Assembly (NCBI GenBank): GCA_036513895.1
Contig: DATBYF010000112.1
Location: 1-64,000, forward strand
Reading direction: 5' to 3'
DNA from: Palsa-147 sp036513895
GTDB lineage: Bacteria > Acidobacteriota > Terriglobia > Acidiferrales > UBA7541
DNA length: 64,000 nt
Shown: positions 37,039 through 44,967 of the stretch, in pieces
Layout: every line of letters starts with the position of its first letter
How positions within the stretch are numbered: position 1 is the first letter of the stretch
Notes under the pieces: generated by a model
The model's input: the letters and a program-made list of their open reading frames with translations, nothing else
Database searches by the model: none
What the model was told of the DNA's origin: nothing
Translations under genes and position numbers: made by a program

Positions 37039-37618
37039 ATGAGCGAGGGCATCATGTTTCCACAGGAACGATTGGAAGATGCCGGCGCCAACGGACTTAG
37101 GACTACCTCCACAGTGCCCGCGTCACGGAACGATGCCAAACGAGTGCCCAGATTGCAACCGAAGACCGATGGTCTGAAAGTGGGATGCTCGATGAAATGG
37201 GACTCGCTACCGCTTTGTCGTGGTATTCGGACGGTTTCACGGAACGCAGCGGCATCCGCGTCGAACTGGACATTTCAAGGGATATCGGGCGCTTATCCGC
37301 AGATACGGAGGCTGCAATGTTTCGAAGCGTTCAGCAGAGTCTCGCGAATATTTATCGCCATTCGGGAAGCCACTTGGCGAAGATCAAAATTCGCAAAAAT
37401 GCTAAGGAAATCACCATGATGATTTGTGACGAAGGGCGTGGCATCGCCCCCGATGTTCTCAAAGAGTTTTACTAGGCACGCGCCTTGTCGGGGTAGGCAT
37501 CGCTGGGATGCGGGAGCGGACACAAGTTATGAAAAGGCGCTTCCGAATCAGCTCCGGCCCAGGCGGGACCACCATTGAGATCAGCTTCCCACTCACCGAA
37601 AATACAGCCCACAGATAA
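37039..37618 (+). pseudogene. Degenerate NarX-type histidine kinase
   Basis: A good start (ATG 37039 after AGGAGG) opens a frame that soon leaves the kinase sequence. The recognisable kinase part, MLDEMGLATALSWYSDGFTE to MMICDEGRGIAPDVL (HATPase N-box and G1-like box), lies in another frame from 37185. The end, VGVGIAGMRERTQVM to TTIEISFPL, is in a third frame reaching TAA at 37616. The His-containing dimerisation domain is lost. At least two frame changes and a deletion make it non-functional. Confidence 0.8.
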
Positions 37619-37630
37619 GTTTGTTGTTCG

Positions 37631-38299
37631 CTACTCGCGCAGGACGACGCTGAGGAGAGAATTGTTGATCCGGATCTCTCCATTGTATTCGATAAAACCG
37701 AGCTTCCTGAATTTGTTCATGAAAAAATTGACCCGGGATCGCGTCGTGCCAATCATCCCAGCTAGGGTCTCTTGTGATACTTTGGCAAGAACCTTTTGAG
37801 GACGGCCTTGCGCACCATAGCGCGCCAGCAGCAATAGAGTGCGAGCCAGTCGTTTCTCGCTGGAGTTGAAGAGCTGATCTATTAGATCCTCCTCCACCCG
37901 GATGTTTCGCCCCAGCATATAGGCGATGAAGCGGTCGGAGAACTCGTGTTCTCCGTGGAGGACGCGAATCATCTCTTTTTTGTCAATGATCAGGACCGTG
38001 GTCGGAACAATCGCGGTCGCAGTCGCAATGCATTTGGACTGCCCCGCAAGGCAACCTTCTCCCAAGAAATCACCTGGTCCCAGAATGGCGACAACGGCCT
38101 CTTTGCCCATTGGGTTGACTACCGTTAGCTTCACGGCGCCTTGCTGAATATACATGACCGTTCTGGCGGTATCGCCCTGCGCGAAGATCGTTTTTCTCTT
38201 TCGAAACTCTCTGACGCTCCTCCCCAAACCCGACGATCCGAGAAAAGATTTCATATCGAAAACAGGACTTCGTGAACTCGCTTTTTGGAAAGACATCAC
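37631..38299 (-). CDS. Crp/Fnr-family transcription regulator
   Basis: 222 residues. The cyclic-nucleotide-binding-type beta-roll contains FAQGDTARTVMYIQQGAVKL and GPGDFLGEGCLAGQ. The C-terminal winged helix has VSQETLAGMIGTTRSRVNFF. No Cys cluster for an Fe-S centre is seen near the N-terminus, so it is not a classical Fnr oxygen sensor. The ligand is unknown. Two palindromes lie 34-59 nt upstream of the start and may be autoregulatory sites. It is convergent with the kinase relic. Confidence 0.9.
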   Translation of the reverse strand: MMSFQKASSRSPVFDMKSFLGSSGLGRSVREFRKRKTIFAQGDTARTVMYIQQGAVKLTVVNPMGKEAVVAILGPGDFLGEGCLAGQSKCIATATAIVPTTVLIIDKKEMIRVLHGEHEFSDRFIAYMLGRNIRVEEDLIDQLFNSSEKRLARTLLLLARYGAQGRPQKVLAKVSQETLAGMIGTTRSRVNFFMNKFRKLGFIEYNGEIRINNSLLSVVLRE

Positions 38300-38332
38300 C
38301 TAGCTCACGCCTGATTCTTGTAGCTGTTCAAT

Positions 38333-38358
38333 ACTGTACAGTTGGTACGATATCGTAC
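38333..38358. promoter_or_regulatory. Two adjacent perfect palindromes upstream of the Crp/Fnr gene
   Basis: ACTGTACAGT (38333-38342) and GTACGATATCGTAC (38345-38358) are both perfect. They lie just upstream of the regulator start at 38299, a typical place for an operator. Confidence 0.65.
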
Positions 38359-38401
38359 ATATCACCTCTGCGATTTGATGTCAACAATTGGCCGTAACTA
38401 T

Positions 38402-38510
38402 AACGTTATAAGTACAAATACGGACGTAGTCCTACGGATTGCCGTAACATTCGGACGAAGTAAGCTAGGCTCATTGCTCGAAGGCGTCCATACCCCTGAA
38501 GCACATCGCC
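38402..38510. repeat. Dispersed repeat A with inverted CGTAG-TC-CTACG core
   Basis: Shares gtacaaa-ac-gacgtagt, gcgaattg-like and cgaaggcgt-cat blocks with 41571-41687. The core ggacgtagtcctacgg is a perfect 5-bp inverted repeat here and degenerate in the other copy. LuxR/NarL-type regulators bind sites of this shape. Confidence 0.6.
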
Positions 38511-38661
38511 CTGCGGACAAGGCCGGGGGGGTGTTAATCTAGGAGACTGACAACCCCTGGCTGCAACCTTCTTCAATGGCTCATGTCTAATTTGCAGGTA
38601 CTCACGTCAAACAGGGAAGCGGCGCACACTCGAACGAGAACGTCGCTTTCTTATTCTTGCG

Positions 38662-38781
38662 CTAAGTTACCCTTGTAGAAGTGGATGAGGCCGAGCCCGT
38701 GGGGTTGAACCGAATTACGCCGGTCTGATCGGAATAGAAGTAGCGCTGCCCCGTCGTGCCTGGAGTTACCGGCTGGCGCTT
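38662..38781 (-). pseudogene. C-terminal relic of a type IV pilin-like protein
   Basis: Thirty-nine codons: KRQPVTPGTTGQRYFYSDQT then GVIRFNPTGSAS and a stop. The GTTGQRxFxxDQxGVIR pattern is what I know as the C-terminal end of acidobacterial type IV pilin-like proteins. A stop codon directly precedes it in frame and the N-terminal helix is missing, so only a tail remains. Confidence 0.65.
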
Positions 38782-38798
38782 CTAACATGAGAATTTAC

Positions 38799-40961
38799 CT
38801 AAGGTTGTACGAAGGACATTCTTACGCCTTTGTGAACGCCGGCCTGAAGCAGAATCCCGGCCTGTTCCGCCGCAATCGGATGGCTGAAATAATAGCCTTG
38901 CCCCTCATCGCATCCATGGCGCTGAAGGAACTTGAGCTGGGCGCTGTTCTCCACTCCCTCCGCAATTACTCGCAGCTTCTGGCTGTTGCCAATATTGATC
39001 ATGGCACCGACAATGCTCGCATCACTCGGGTCGGAAGTAATCTCGTTCACGAAGGATTGATCGAGCTTCAATGCATCCACCGGGAAACGCCGAAGATAAG
39101 TAAAACTGGAATAACCGGTGCCAAAGTCGTCGATTGCCAACTGCACACCCATGGCTTTCAATGCGCGCAGTGTGACTAATGTAGATTCCGCGTCGTCCAT
39201 CAGCGCGCTCTCGGTCATTTCCAGCTCTAAATTCGGAGGATCTACCCCCGTCGCAATCAGTACGGCCCGGACTCCTGACAGAAAATCCTTGTCTTCGAGC
39301 TCGGCCGCCGACACGTTTATAGCTACCGACACAACTCCAATACCCGAATCGCTCCATGCTCGAGACTGTTTACATGCTTCGAGTAATACCCACCGCCCGA
39401 GAGGAAGCATCAAGCCGCACTCTTCCGCGACGGGGATGAACTGCGCCGGGGATACTAATCCCCTCTGCGGGTGTAGCCAACGTACCAGCGCCTCTACTCC
39501 TGTGATCTGCCCTGTCTGAAGATTGAATTTAGGCTGATAGTGCAGCAAAAACTCGTTCCGCCCGAGTGCGTAGCGCAATTCCCCTTCGAGCAAGCGTGCT
39601 TCTGCAAGTCGTGCGTTCATTTCCGGTCGAAAGAACTGATAGGTATTCCGGCCGTGTTCCTTGGCCTCATACAGCGCAGTGTCTGCCTTATCCATCAAGC
39701 TGTGGGCGTCTGCCCCATCGGTCGGGTAAGTGCTTACACCGATGCTTACACCGACATCAAGACTCTTGTTATCAAAATTATGCGGCGCACTGATCGCCCT
39801 AATGATTTTTCTCGCGCTGACGGCCGCGTCCTCCCTCCGCTCAATTTGGGAGAGGAGAATCACGAATTCATCCCCGCCTTGCCGGCTTACCGTGTCCGTC
39901 CGCCGGACGGAACTCACCAGTCGCTTGGCTACCGACTGCAGCAGCTTGTCGCCCACCGCGTGACCTAAGGAGTCATTGATCTTTTTGAAGTCATCTAAAT
40001 CCAGAAACATCACCGCGAGTTGCTTGCACTGGCGCACCGCCAGTGAAATCGCTTGCGTCAGCCGGTCGTTGAACAGAACTCGGTTTGGCAAATCAGTCAG
40101 GGAATCGTGTCGCGCTTGACGCGACAACTCGACTGATCTGGCTCGAGCGGCGCTCACGTCGTGAAATGCCACGACGGCCCCCGTCACGCTCCCATCCTGG
40201 CCATGGGTATACGTCACTGTATTTTCAATTCCAAGCTCGAAACCATCGCGGCGAATCAGGACGCAATTTACGCAAGACGCTGTCGGGCTTGCGTTCTTGT
40301 ATTCCCCGATTGCGATTTCAAGAGCGGCGCGAACAGTTTCACCGCTGGCTCCCTCGACAATCCGAAGTACTTCCGAAACGGGACGCCCTAAGGCCTCCTC
40401 GCGGCACCAACCGGTCATCGTCTCCGCCATTTGATTTAGGTAAATGACGTTGCCGTGTATATCTGTGCGCAGGACTGCCTCCCCGATAGAAACAAGTGCC
40501 AGGCTGGTGGCCTCAATTTCCAACACCGTTGTTTCGGCCTCACGGTGATCCATCATCGCGTGCACAGCCCGTCTCAGCCGATAGCTATCGGCTGGGTTCT
40601 TGATCACGTAGTCTTGGGCCCCGCGCTCTACCGCTCTCCTCGCGCTTTCCTCCGAATCGAGCCCACTTAAAATCAAAATCGGCACGCGAGGCGAGACCTT
40701 CAGGAGGTTGTCGAGCGCCTCGAGCTCGTGACGCTCGGGCAATGCGAGATCGAGCACTACGGACCCAATACCGCCGCTACGCAACCGCTCGATCCCGCTG
40801 GAGAGATCAGTAACCCACTCCACACGGAACCGCTCGTCCGAAACCGAACCCAATTCGTTCAATATTCTCGCCGCATCGTCTGCTACGGCTTGGATCAGCA
40901 GTACGCACCCGGCTGCGCCTTTTGAGTTCGTTGGCTTCGCAGCTGTAAGCTGGCTCGGCAT
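38799..40961 (-). CDS. REC-PAS-GGDEF-EAL c-di-GMP turnover protein
   Basis: 720 residues. The receiver domain has its Asp in VVLDLALPE and Lys in DYVIKNPAD. A PAS domain (about 150-270) is followed by GGDEF with the active site RQGGDEFVIL and an I-site RRTD five residues earlier. The EAL domain has VEALVRW, INVSAAEL, EMTESALMDD, DDFGTGYSSF and IAEGVEN. Both enzymatic motifs are intact, so it could make or break c-di-GMP depending on phosphorylation. The start is 5 nt after the stop of the RsbRD-like gene, so both are one operon. Confidence 0.93.
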   Translation of the reverse strand: MPSQLTAAKPTNSKGAAGCVLLIQAVADDAARILNELGSVSDERFRVEWVTDLSSGIERLRSGGIGSVVLDLALPERHELEALDNLLKVSPRVPILILSGLDSEESARRAVERGAQDYVIKNPADSYRLRRAVHAMMDHREAETTVLEIEATSLALVSIGEAVLRTDIHGNVIYLNQMAETMTGWCREEALGRPVSEVLRIVEGASGETVRAALEIAIGEYKNASPTASCVNCVLIRRDGFELGIENTVTYTHGQDGSVTGAVVAFHDVSAARARSVELSRQARHDSLTDLPNRVLFNDRLTQAISLAVRQCKQLAVMFLDLDDFKKINDSLGHAVGDKLLQSVAKRLVSSVRRTDTVSRQGGDEFVILLSQIERREDAAVSARKIIRAISAPHNFDNKSLDVGVSIGVSTYPTDGADAHSLMDKADTALYEAKEHGRNTYQFFRPEMNARLAEARLLEGELRYALGRNEFLLHYQPKFNLQTGQITGVEALVRWLHPQRGLVSPAQFIPVAEECGLMLPLGRWVLLEACKQSRAWSDSGIGVVSVAINVSAAELEDKDFLSGVRAVLIATGVDPPNLELEMTESALMDDAESTLVTLRALKAMGVQLAIDDFGTGYSSFTYLRRFPVDALKLDQSFVNEITSDPSDASIVGAMINIGNSQKLRVIAEGVENSAQLKFLQRHGCDEGQGYYFSHPIAAEQAGILLQAGVHKGVRMSFVQP

Positions 40962-40966
40962 CTGGA

Positions 40967-41470
40967 TTACTCCAACGACCGCGACGCACTTGCCTTGGTT
41001 GAATCCGCAGCCATGAAACGCAGCACTTGATGCTTCAACTGCGCATCCACCTCATCCGCAATGGTCACAACGTCGGGAAGTAGCATTTCGAACTCTAAAT
41101 GCTTCACATTCTCGTGTAGGGTCGTAAAAATGGTGACCTGCAAGAGGCGCGACTCCTCGACCACCATCGCTACCGTGTAGCCTTGGTTGCGTCGCAAATC
41201 TCCATGAATGGCCGCCGCTTCCGAAATCGGAGCTTTTGTCCCTGCGTCCAGACGCAACCGCGCAATCACTTCATGCAGAAGATGAGGAAGGTGGCCCGTG
41301 CGTTCTTCAAAGGTCAGATGAATACAGGTCAGGTCTGGCTCGAGATCGACCCGGGAAAGCCACGCCTTAATCAGATTGTCGAGCTCGCGTTCGAGAATGT
41401 CCGCCACACTCTCAACTGTGGCGGCCCCGCGCGTACTGGAAACAGTTGCAAACTCCACAGACTTGTTCAT
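40967..41470 (-). CDS. RsbRD-type N-terminal domain protein
   Basis: 167 residues. The helical pattern ILERELDNLIKAWLSRV and HLPHLLHEVIARLR, followed by YTVAMVVEESRLLQVTIFTT, matches the RsbRD N-terminal domain of stressosome and sensor-kinase proteins, here without a STAS or kinase part. It may sense a signal and act on the downstream GGDEF-EAL protein, to which it is translationally close. Start ATG 41470. Confidence 0.8.
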   Translation of the reverse strand: MNKSVEFATVSSTRGAATVESVADILERELDNLIKAWLSRVDLEPDLTCIHLTFEERTGHLPHLLHEVIARLRLDAGTKAPISEAAAIHGDLRRNQGYTVAMVVEESRLLQVTIFTTLHENVKHLEFEMLLPDVVTIADEVDAQLKHQVLRFMAADSTKASASRSLE

Positions 41471-41570
41471 TTCACCCTCGACGCCCGATGCAGCTCGCTG
41501 CGATTCCCCACAAGGTTATTTGCCTGGCGGAAGTCGGTCAGTTCGCTTTGGTACACATTCTTATCAGTAA

Positions 41571-41687
41571 CCGCAACGATTCTAGGTACAAACACTGACG
41601 TAGTTTTGCGGATTGACGCGGGAATTAGAGGATGCATGGTTAGCGAATTGTCCGAAGGCGTGCATGATCCTCAAACTTATCGCCCTA
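41571..41687. repeat. Dispersed repeat B, related to 38402-38510
   Basis: Diverged copy lying directly upstream of the PilZ relic. The element ctttggtacacattcttat at 41543-41561 also resembles 29305-29323. Confidence 0.55.
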
Positions 41688-41985
41688 GTCTACGTCAGCC
41701 TCGCCAACCAAAATCGAGAAATCGTCATTGATGCGTCCGAGGACGGGCTGCAATTTTGGGCCGACGCTCCGCTCGAGCACGAGCACGCATGCTCCCGGTG
41801 CGATTTACGTTCAAACCCCTTAGCGAAATCGTATGGATGGACGAATCGAAGAGGACAGTTGACTTGTGACTCAATAGCCTACCGGAGGCTGAGCGGGCGG
41901 ACCTCCGTAAGTGGTTCGAGCAGAGCGCTCGCCTGCTGCCGACTCGATTGGATGTTGCGGGCGAGCAGACCACAGCAATGACGTA
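41680..41985 (+). pseudogene. Broken PilZ part of a PilZ-Sel1 gene copy
   Basis: Closely matches 30951-31266. A 2-nt loss after gagcacgag shifts the frame, a 15-nt block before atcgtatgg is missing, and a stop interrupts the aligned frame (gacttgtga). The first part still reads VYVSLANQNREIVIDASEDG. The remaining pieces of the gene lie beyond the toxin-antitoxin pair. Confidence 0.9.
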
Positions 41986-42091
41986 CGCGAGGGAAGCGGG
42001 AGTGGTGCGCGCCTGAAGGCGATCACGGGCAGAGTCAGGGTCCCGAAGTACTCTTTCACTCGAGTACAGCCATATTTTATAAAATTCGATA

Positions 42092-42120
42092 TTGACCGTT
42101 TTTTATGACTATAGTATGTT
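42092..42120 (+). promoter_or_regulatory. Promoter of the toxin-antitoxin pair
   Basis: TTGACC (42092-42097), 17 nt, TATGTT (42115-42120), in an AT-rich stretch unlike its surroundings. AGAGGA precedes the GTG start of the antitoxin. Confidence 0.65.
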
Positions 42121-42143
42121 TAAGTAGTCAAGAGGACCATACT

Positions 42144-42410
42144 GTGACGATCAAGAACAGGAAATCAATTCAGGAAATTGCTATCTCCGAATTCAAAGCG
42201 AAGTGCCTGTCGCTGCTCGAAGAAGTCAGTAAGACGAAAACTCCGCTGCGGATAACCAAACGCGGCAAAGCGATAGCAGACGTGGTTTCAGTGGATCCAG
42301 AGACGGATGAACGCAACTGGTTAGGCTCAATGTCCGACAGTATGGATATCGTCGGTGACGTAGTGGCCCCAGTCATCGATATTCAGAAAATTGAGGCGCT
42401 GAAAGATTGA
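42144..42410 (+). CDS. Phd/YefM-type antitoxin
   Basis: About 88 residues. The motif AISEFKAKCLSLLEEVSKTK followed by LRITKRGKAIADVVSV is the Phd/YefM DNA-binding and dimerisation domain. The acidic C-terminus (VIDIQKIEALKD) would bind the toxin. I chose GTG 42144 over the longer frame to 42105 because AGAGGA lies at proper spacing and the promoter's start is near 42127. Its stop overlaps the toxin start by 2 nt. It probably represses its own promoter. Confidence 0.9.
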   Translation: MTIKNRKSIQEIAISEFKAKCLSLLEEVSKTKTPLRITKRGKAIADVVSVDPETDERNWLGSMSDSMDIVGDVVAPVIDIQKIEALKD

Positions 42411-42799
42411 AACTCTTGCTTGACACGCATATTTGGCTCTGGAGTTTGGCCGAGCCCAAGCGACTATCGCGACGCGTCCAGCATGAATTGAGAGATCTCA
42501 ATAACGAACTGTGGCTTTCTCCAGTCAGCATCTGGGAAGCCCTGCTGTTGCATGCCAAAGGTCGGATACAGTTGCACGTCAGCGTCCGAGATTGGGTGAC
42601 GAGATCAACTGTTTATATGCGCGAAGCACCATTGACACACGAGATCGTCGTCGCCGCTCAAGAATTGCCGCTCCCGCATCAAGATCCCGCGGATCGGTTT
42701 TTGGCTGCCACGGCGGAGGTACTTGGCCTGACTCTCGTGACTGCGGATCATCGGCTCTTGGGCTTGGGAAGAATCGCAACACTGTCGAACCAATCATGA
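42407..42799 (+). CDS. vapC: VapC-type PIN-domain toxin
   Basis: 130 residues of the PIN ribonuclease family. Acidic residues are in LLLDTHIWLW, the middle Glu in SIWEALL, HQDPADRFLAATA and LVTADHRLL. Toxins of this group cut RNA when the antitoxin is lost. The TTG start overlaps the antitoxin stop (TTGA), a standard coupling. The pair is inserted in a decaying PilZ-Sel1 gene. Confidence 0.9.
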   Translation: MKLLLDTHIWLWSLAEPKRLSRRVQHELRDLNNELWLSPVSIWEALLLHAKGRIQLHVSVRDWVTRSTVYMREAPLTHEIVVAAQELPLPHQDPADRFLAATAEVLGLTLVTADHRLLGLGRIATLSNQS

Positions 42800-42894
42800 C
42801 GAGGGGCCTGGGTTCGATAGGTTCCATCCGCTCAAAGGATTTAGTTAGAACTGAGTCGGCTGCTTCCCTCAACTTTCCGCATGTTGGAACGGTA

Positions 42895-42932
42895 GATTCG
42901 GTCTCATTTGGCTCGAAGGCGGAGCTGGTCGA
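42895..42932 (+). pseudogene. Middle fragment of the broken PilZ-Sel1 copy
   Basis: The sequence tctcatttggctcgaaggcg with flanks matches about 31494-31530 of the intact gene (region SFGSKADA). Confidence 0.6.
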
Positions 42933-42964
42933 AACACGGCCTATGGTTTTGCAAGTGGCGATTC

Positions 42965-43097
42965 CTCGCTGGGTTTCCAGTTTGAAAAACGCAAAGCCAT
43001 GAGTTGAGCATCAATACGTGATCTGAATAACGCTATGGTGTGGCGTTCTCTAGTCAGCCACCTGAAGAGCGATCCTGTTGCATGCCAAACTTCGGAT
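42965..43097 (+). pseudogene. Diverged fragment of a second vapC
   Basis: 43018-43097 aligns with 42494-42572 of the intact toxin gene: gatctgaataacg, gtggcgttctctagtcagc and cctgttgcatgccaaa have near matches there. Weaker similarity continues back to about 42965. The reading frame is broken. Confidence 0.65.
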
Positions 43098-43155
43098 AGC
43101 GCGGAAGCCGCGCAACTGCAAGCCATGGAAGCTTCGTCGAAAGTAAAACACAATA
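43085..43155 (+). pseudogene. Sel1-tail fragment of the broken PilZ-Sel1 copy
   Basis: gcggaagccgcgcaactgca and catggaagc..cttcgtcgaaa match 31840-31905, the end of the intact gene, including the TA-rich sequence after its stop. Confidence 0.65.
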
Positions 43156-43370
43156 CTTAGTTGTGTCTGTGAAATGACTGAATGACACTATCAAAATTTT
43201 CACGCCCCCGTCGCGTTCACGGCGAGGGAACAGCGAACGAGTCGCCGCCAGCGGGCCACGTGACGGATGAAATGGATTACTTCAGATTGCCAACAATCCG
43301 AGCATATTCCTCATAACAAGCTACGTCGACGTGCATGGCTCTGGCACGCCCCGAGACCGCACCGACTGCT

Positions 43371-43706
43371 TTAAAACCACGTAGCACGGCGATAGACCTC
43401 ATAGCGCTTTCCGAACTTTGCTCGGAGCACCGTGTGCTCCCTGTGGGCATTTCTGATCTGCAGCGGCACCAAGATGACCAAAAGCAGCAGCACATACCAA
43501 TGACCTACGGCAAGTGCAATCCCGCAAAGGGTCAAATCGACAAACACGTACATGGGATGTTGCAAGCGCGAGTATAAACCGTGCGTTACCAGATCATTTG
43601 CCTCGGGAGTTACCGCAAACGACTTTCCTAGCTGCACCCTTGCCAGAACCGTTAGTGCAAATGATATGGTGGCAAGCATCAGCCCGGCAAAAGTCTCCCC
43701 ATTCAT
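43371..43706 (-). CDS. Isoprenylcysteine carboxyl methyltransferase-like membrane protein
   Basis: About 111 residues with two hydrophobic helices and the family core VTHGLYSRLQHPMYVF, followed by FGKRYEVYRRATWF. The ICMT/PEMT superfamily methylates prenylcysteines or phospholipids in the membrane; the bacterial role is usually unknown. It is at the short end of the family. GAGGAG precedes the ATG at 43706, which I chose over 43721. Confidence 0.8.
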   Translation of the reverse strand: MNGETFAGLMLATISFALTVLARVQLGKSFAVTPEANDLVTHGLYSRLQHPMYVFVDLTLCGIALAVGHWYVLLLLVILVPLQIRNAHREHTVLRAKFGKRYEVYRRATWF

Positions 43707-43721
43707 TTTTTCGCTCCTCAA

Positions 43722-44194
43722 TCATGCGTCGGTTACTGTTCAGTCTAGCCGAACAAGATGTGCATCGCGCTGGAATGACGGACAACAACAACCCCCTAAC
43801 GTCCCGGTTGCCGACCACTCAGACATAAACACGTTCTTGGCTGGCATTCTTCAACACTCCTCGGGCGCGTGAAGAGATTCGGGCAAGTATCCTGTGCCGT
43901 CGACCCTTACGTTGACCACACATTTCTCGTTGGAATATTTTGATCGCCGTCGCGCACAAGTTCGAGATCCGTGCATTCCTGGCACTTCGAGATTCCCTGC
44001 GGATTTACCAAATTGAAGTCGAAACAATCTGCGATTCTGGTCGCAACATCGCATCCGGAAGCTTTGTTCTCGCCATTGGCTGACGGCATGAGAATGAGCG
44101 GCCTCAGAGAAATCCCATCTCGTTCTCGAGTGCGCTCATTACTGTAATTTTTTGAAGAATATAAGGGATTTGCCCTATCCACAGACGATTTTTT
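43722..44194. other. Intergenic, no gene supported
   Basis: Several open frames overlap on the minus strand. One (ending 43907) contains KCQECTDLELVRDGDQ but has no plausible start of its own. Confidence 0.4.
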
Positions 44195-44239
44195 CCGTAT
44201 ACGGTATCGATGGTTTCTGTGGCATTCGGAAAATGCCAC
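44195..44239 (+). promoter_or_regulatory. Palindrome and hairpin in the leader of the PRC-barrel gene
   Basis: CCGTATACGG (44195-44204) is a perfect palindrome. GTGGCATT CGGAA AATGCCAC (44219-44239) is a perfect 8-bp hairpin that ends 4-5 nt before the AAGGAG ribosome-binding site. Confidence 0.6.
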
Positions 44240-44255
44240 GTATAAGGAGAACAAT

Positions 44256-44630
44256 ATGGCAGAACTAAGAGCAGTGAGATACACAGACATCGTCCCTGCA
44301 AAGAAAACGGTTATAGGCAGCAAAGTCGTCAACGCACAAAACGAGGATCTCGGAAAAATCGAAGACATCGTACTCGATGCCGGAGCTGGCCGAATTGCTT
44401 ACGCGGTTCTATCGTTCGGAGGCTTTCTGGGAATGGGAGATAAGTATTTTGCTATTCCCTGGAACGCCTTCCACTTTAACTTGTCAGAAAAGCATGCCGT
44501 CCTGAACGTCGATAAGAAACTTTTGGAAAATGCTCCCGGTTTCGATAAGAACAGCTGGCCGAACATGGCGGATGCCACTTGGGGCAGCGGCATCTATAAA
44601 CACTATGGCTACACCCCTTACTGGGAATAA
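44256..44630 (+). CDS. PRC-barrel domain protein
   Basis: 124 residues. The PRC barrel spans about 14-85 with KTVIGSKVVNAQNEDLGKIE and GRIAYAVLSFGGFLGMGDKY. Such small soluble proteins are frequently stress-induced and of unknown biochemical role; larger relatives act in photosynthesis and ribosome maturation. AAGGAG before the ATG, terminator 56 nt after the stop: a single-gene unit. Confidence 0.88.
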   Translation: MAELRAVRYTDIVPAKKTVIGSKVVNAQNEDLGKIEDIVLDAGAGRIAYAVLSFGGFLGMGDKYFAIPWNAFHFNLSEKHAVLNVDKKLLENAPGFDKNSWPNMADATWGSGIYKHYGYTPYWE

Positions 44631-44685
44631 ATGCCGGGCACAATGAAGCCTCGTCAAGGAACCTGCTAATTAACTACGACGATTC

Positions 44686-44717
44686 GGTCGCCCGGCCTAA
44701 CCGGGCGACCTTCGTTC
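44686..44717 (+). terminator. Intrinsic terminator of the PRC-barrel gene
   Basis: GGTCGCCCGG, loop CCTAA, CCGGGCGACC: a perfect 10-bp stem followed by TTCGTTCT. Confidence 0.8.
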
Positions 44718-44967
44718 TCGCTCACGCCAACTGAGTGCTCTGAATAAGCGCCGACGCTACAAATCTCAAATATGCAGTTTTGTGGATTTCACGATCATTT
44801 GAGGAGTCCGAGCCATTGTCAGCACGCAGAAAATCCAAGATGGTTACGGATGCTGATTTCGGCTGCTGTGTCCTCGTAAAAACATTCGCTTGGGCGATGC
44901 CACCAATTAGTTCAAAATACTTTAAAGCCTCAAGCAAGTGCTTGCGACCTAGCGAAAGGAATTGCGA

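Noticed and set aside
43907..44368. 153-codon minus-strand frame opposite the PRC-barrel gene
   Set aside because: Its first third is antisense to a well supported gene and its codon use is poor; only the tail looks protein-like.
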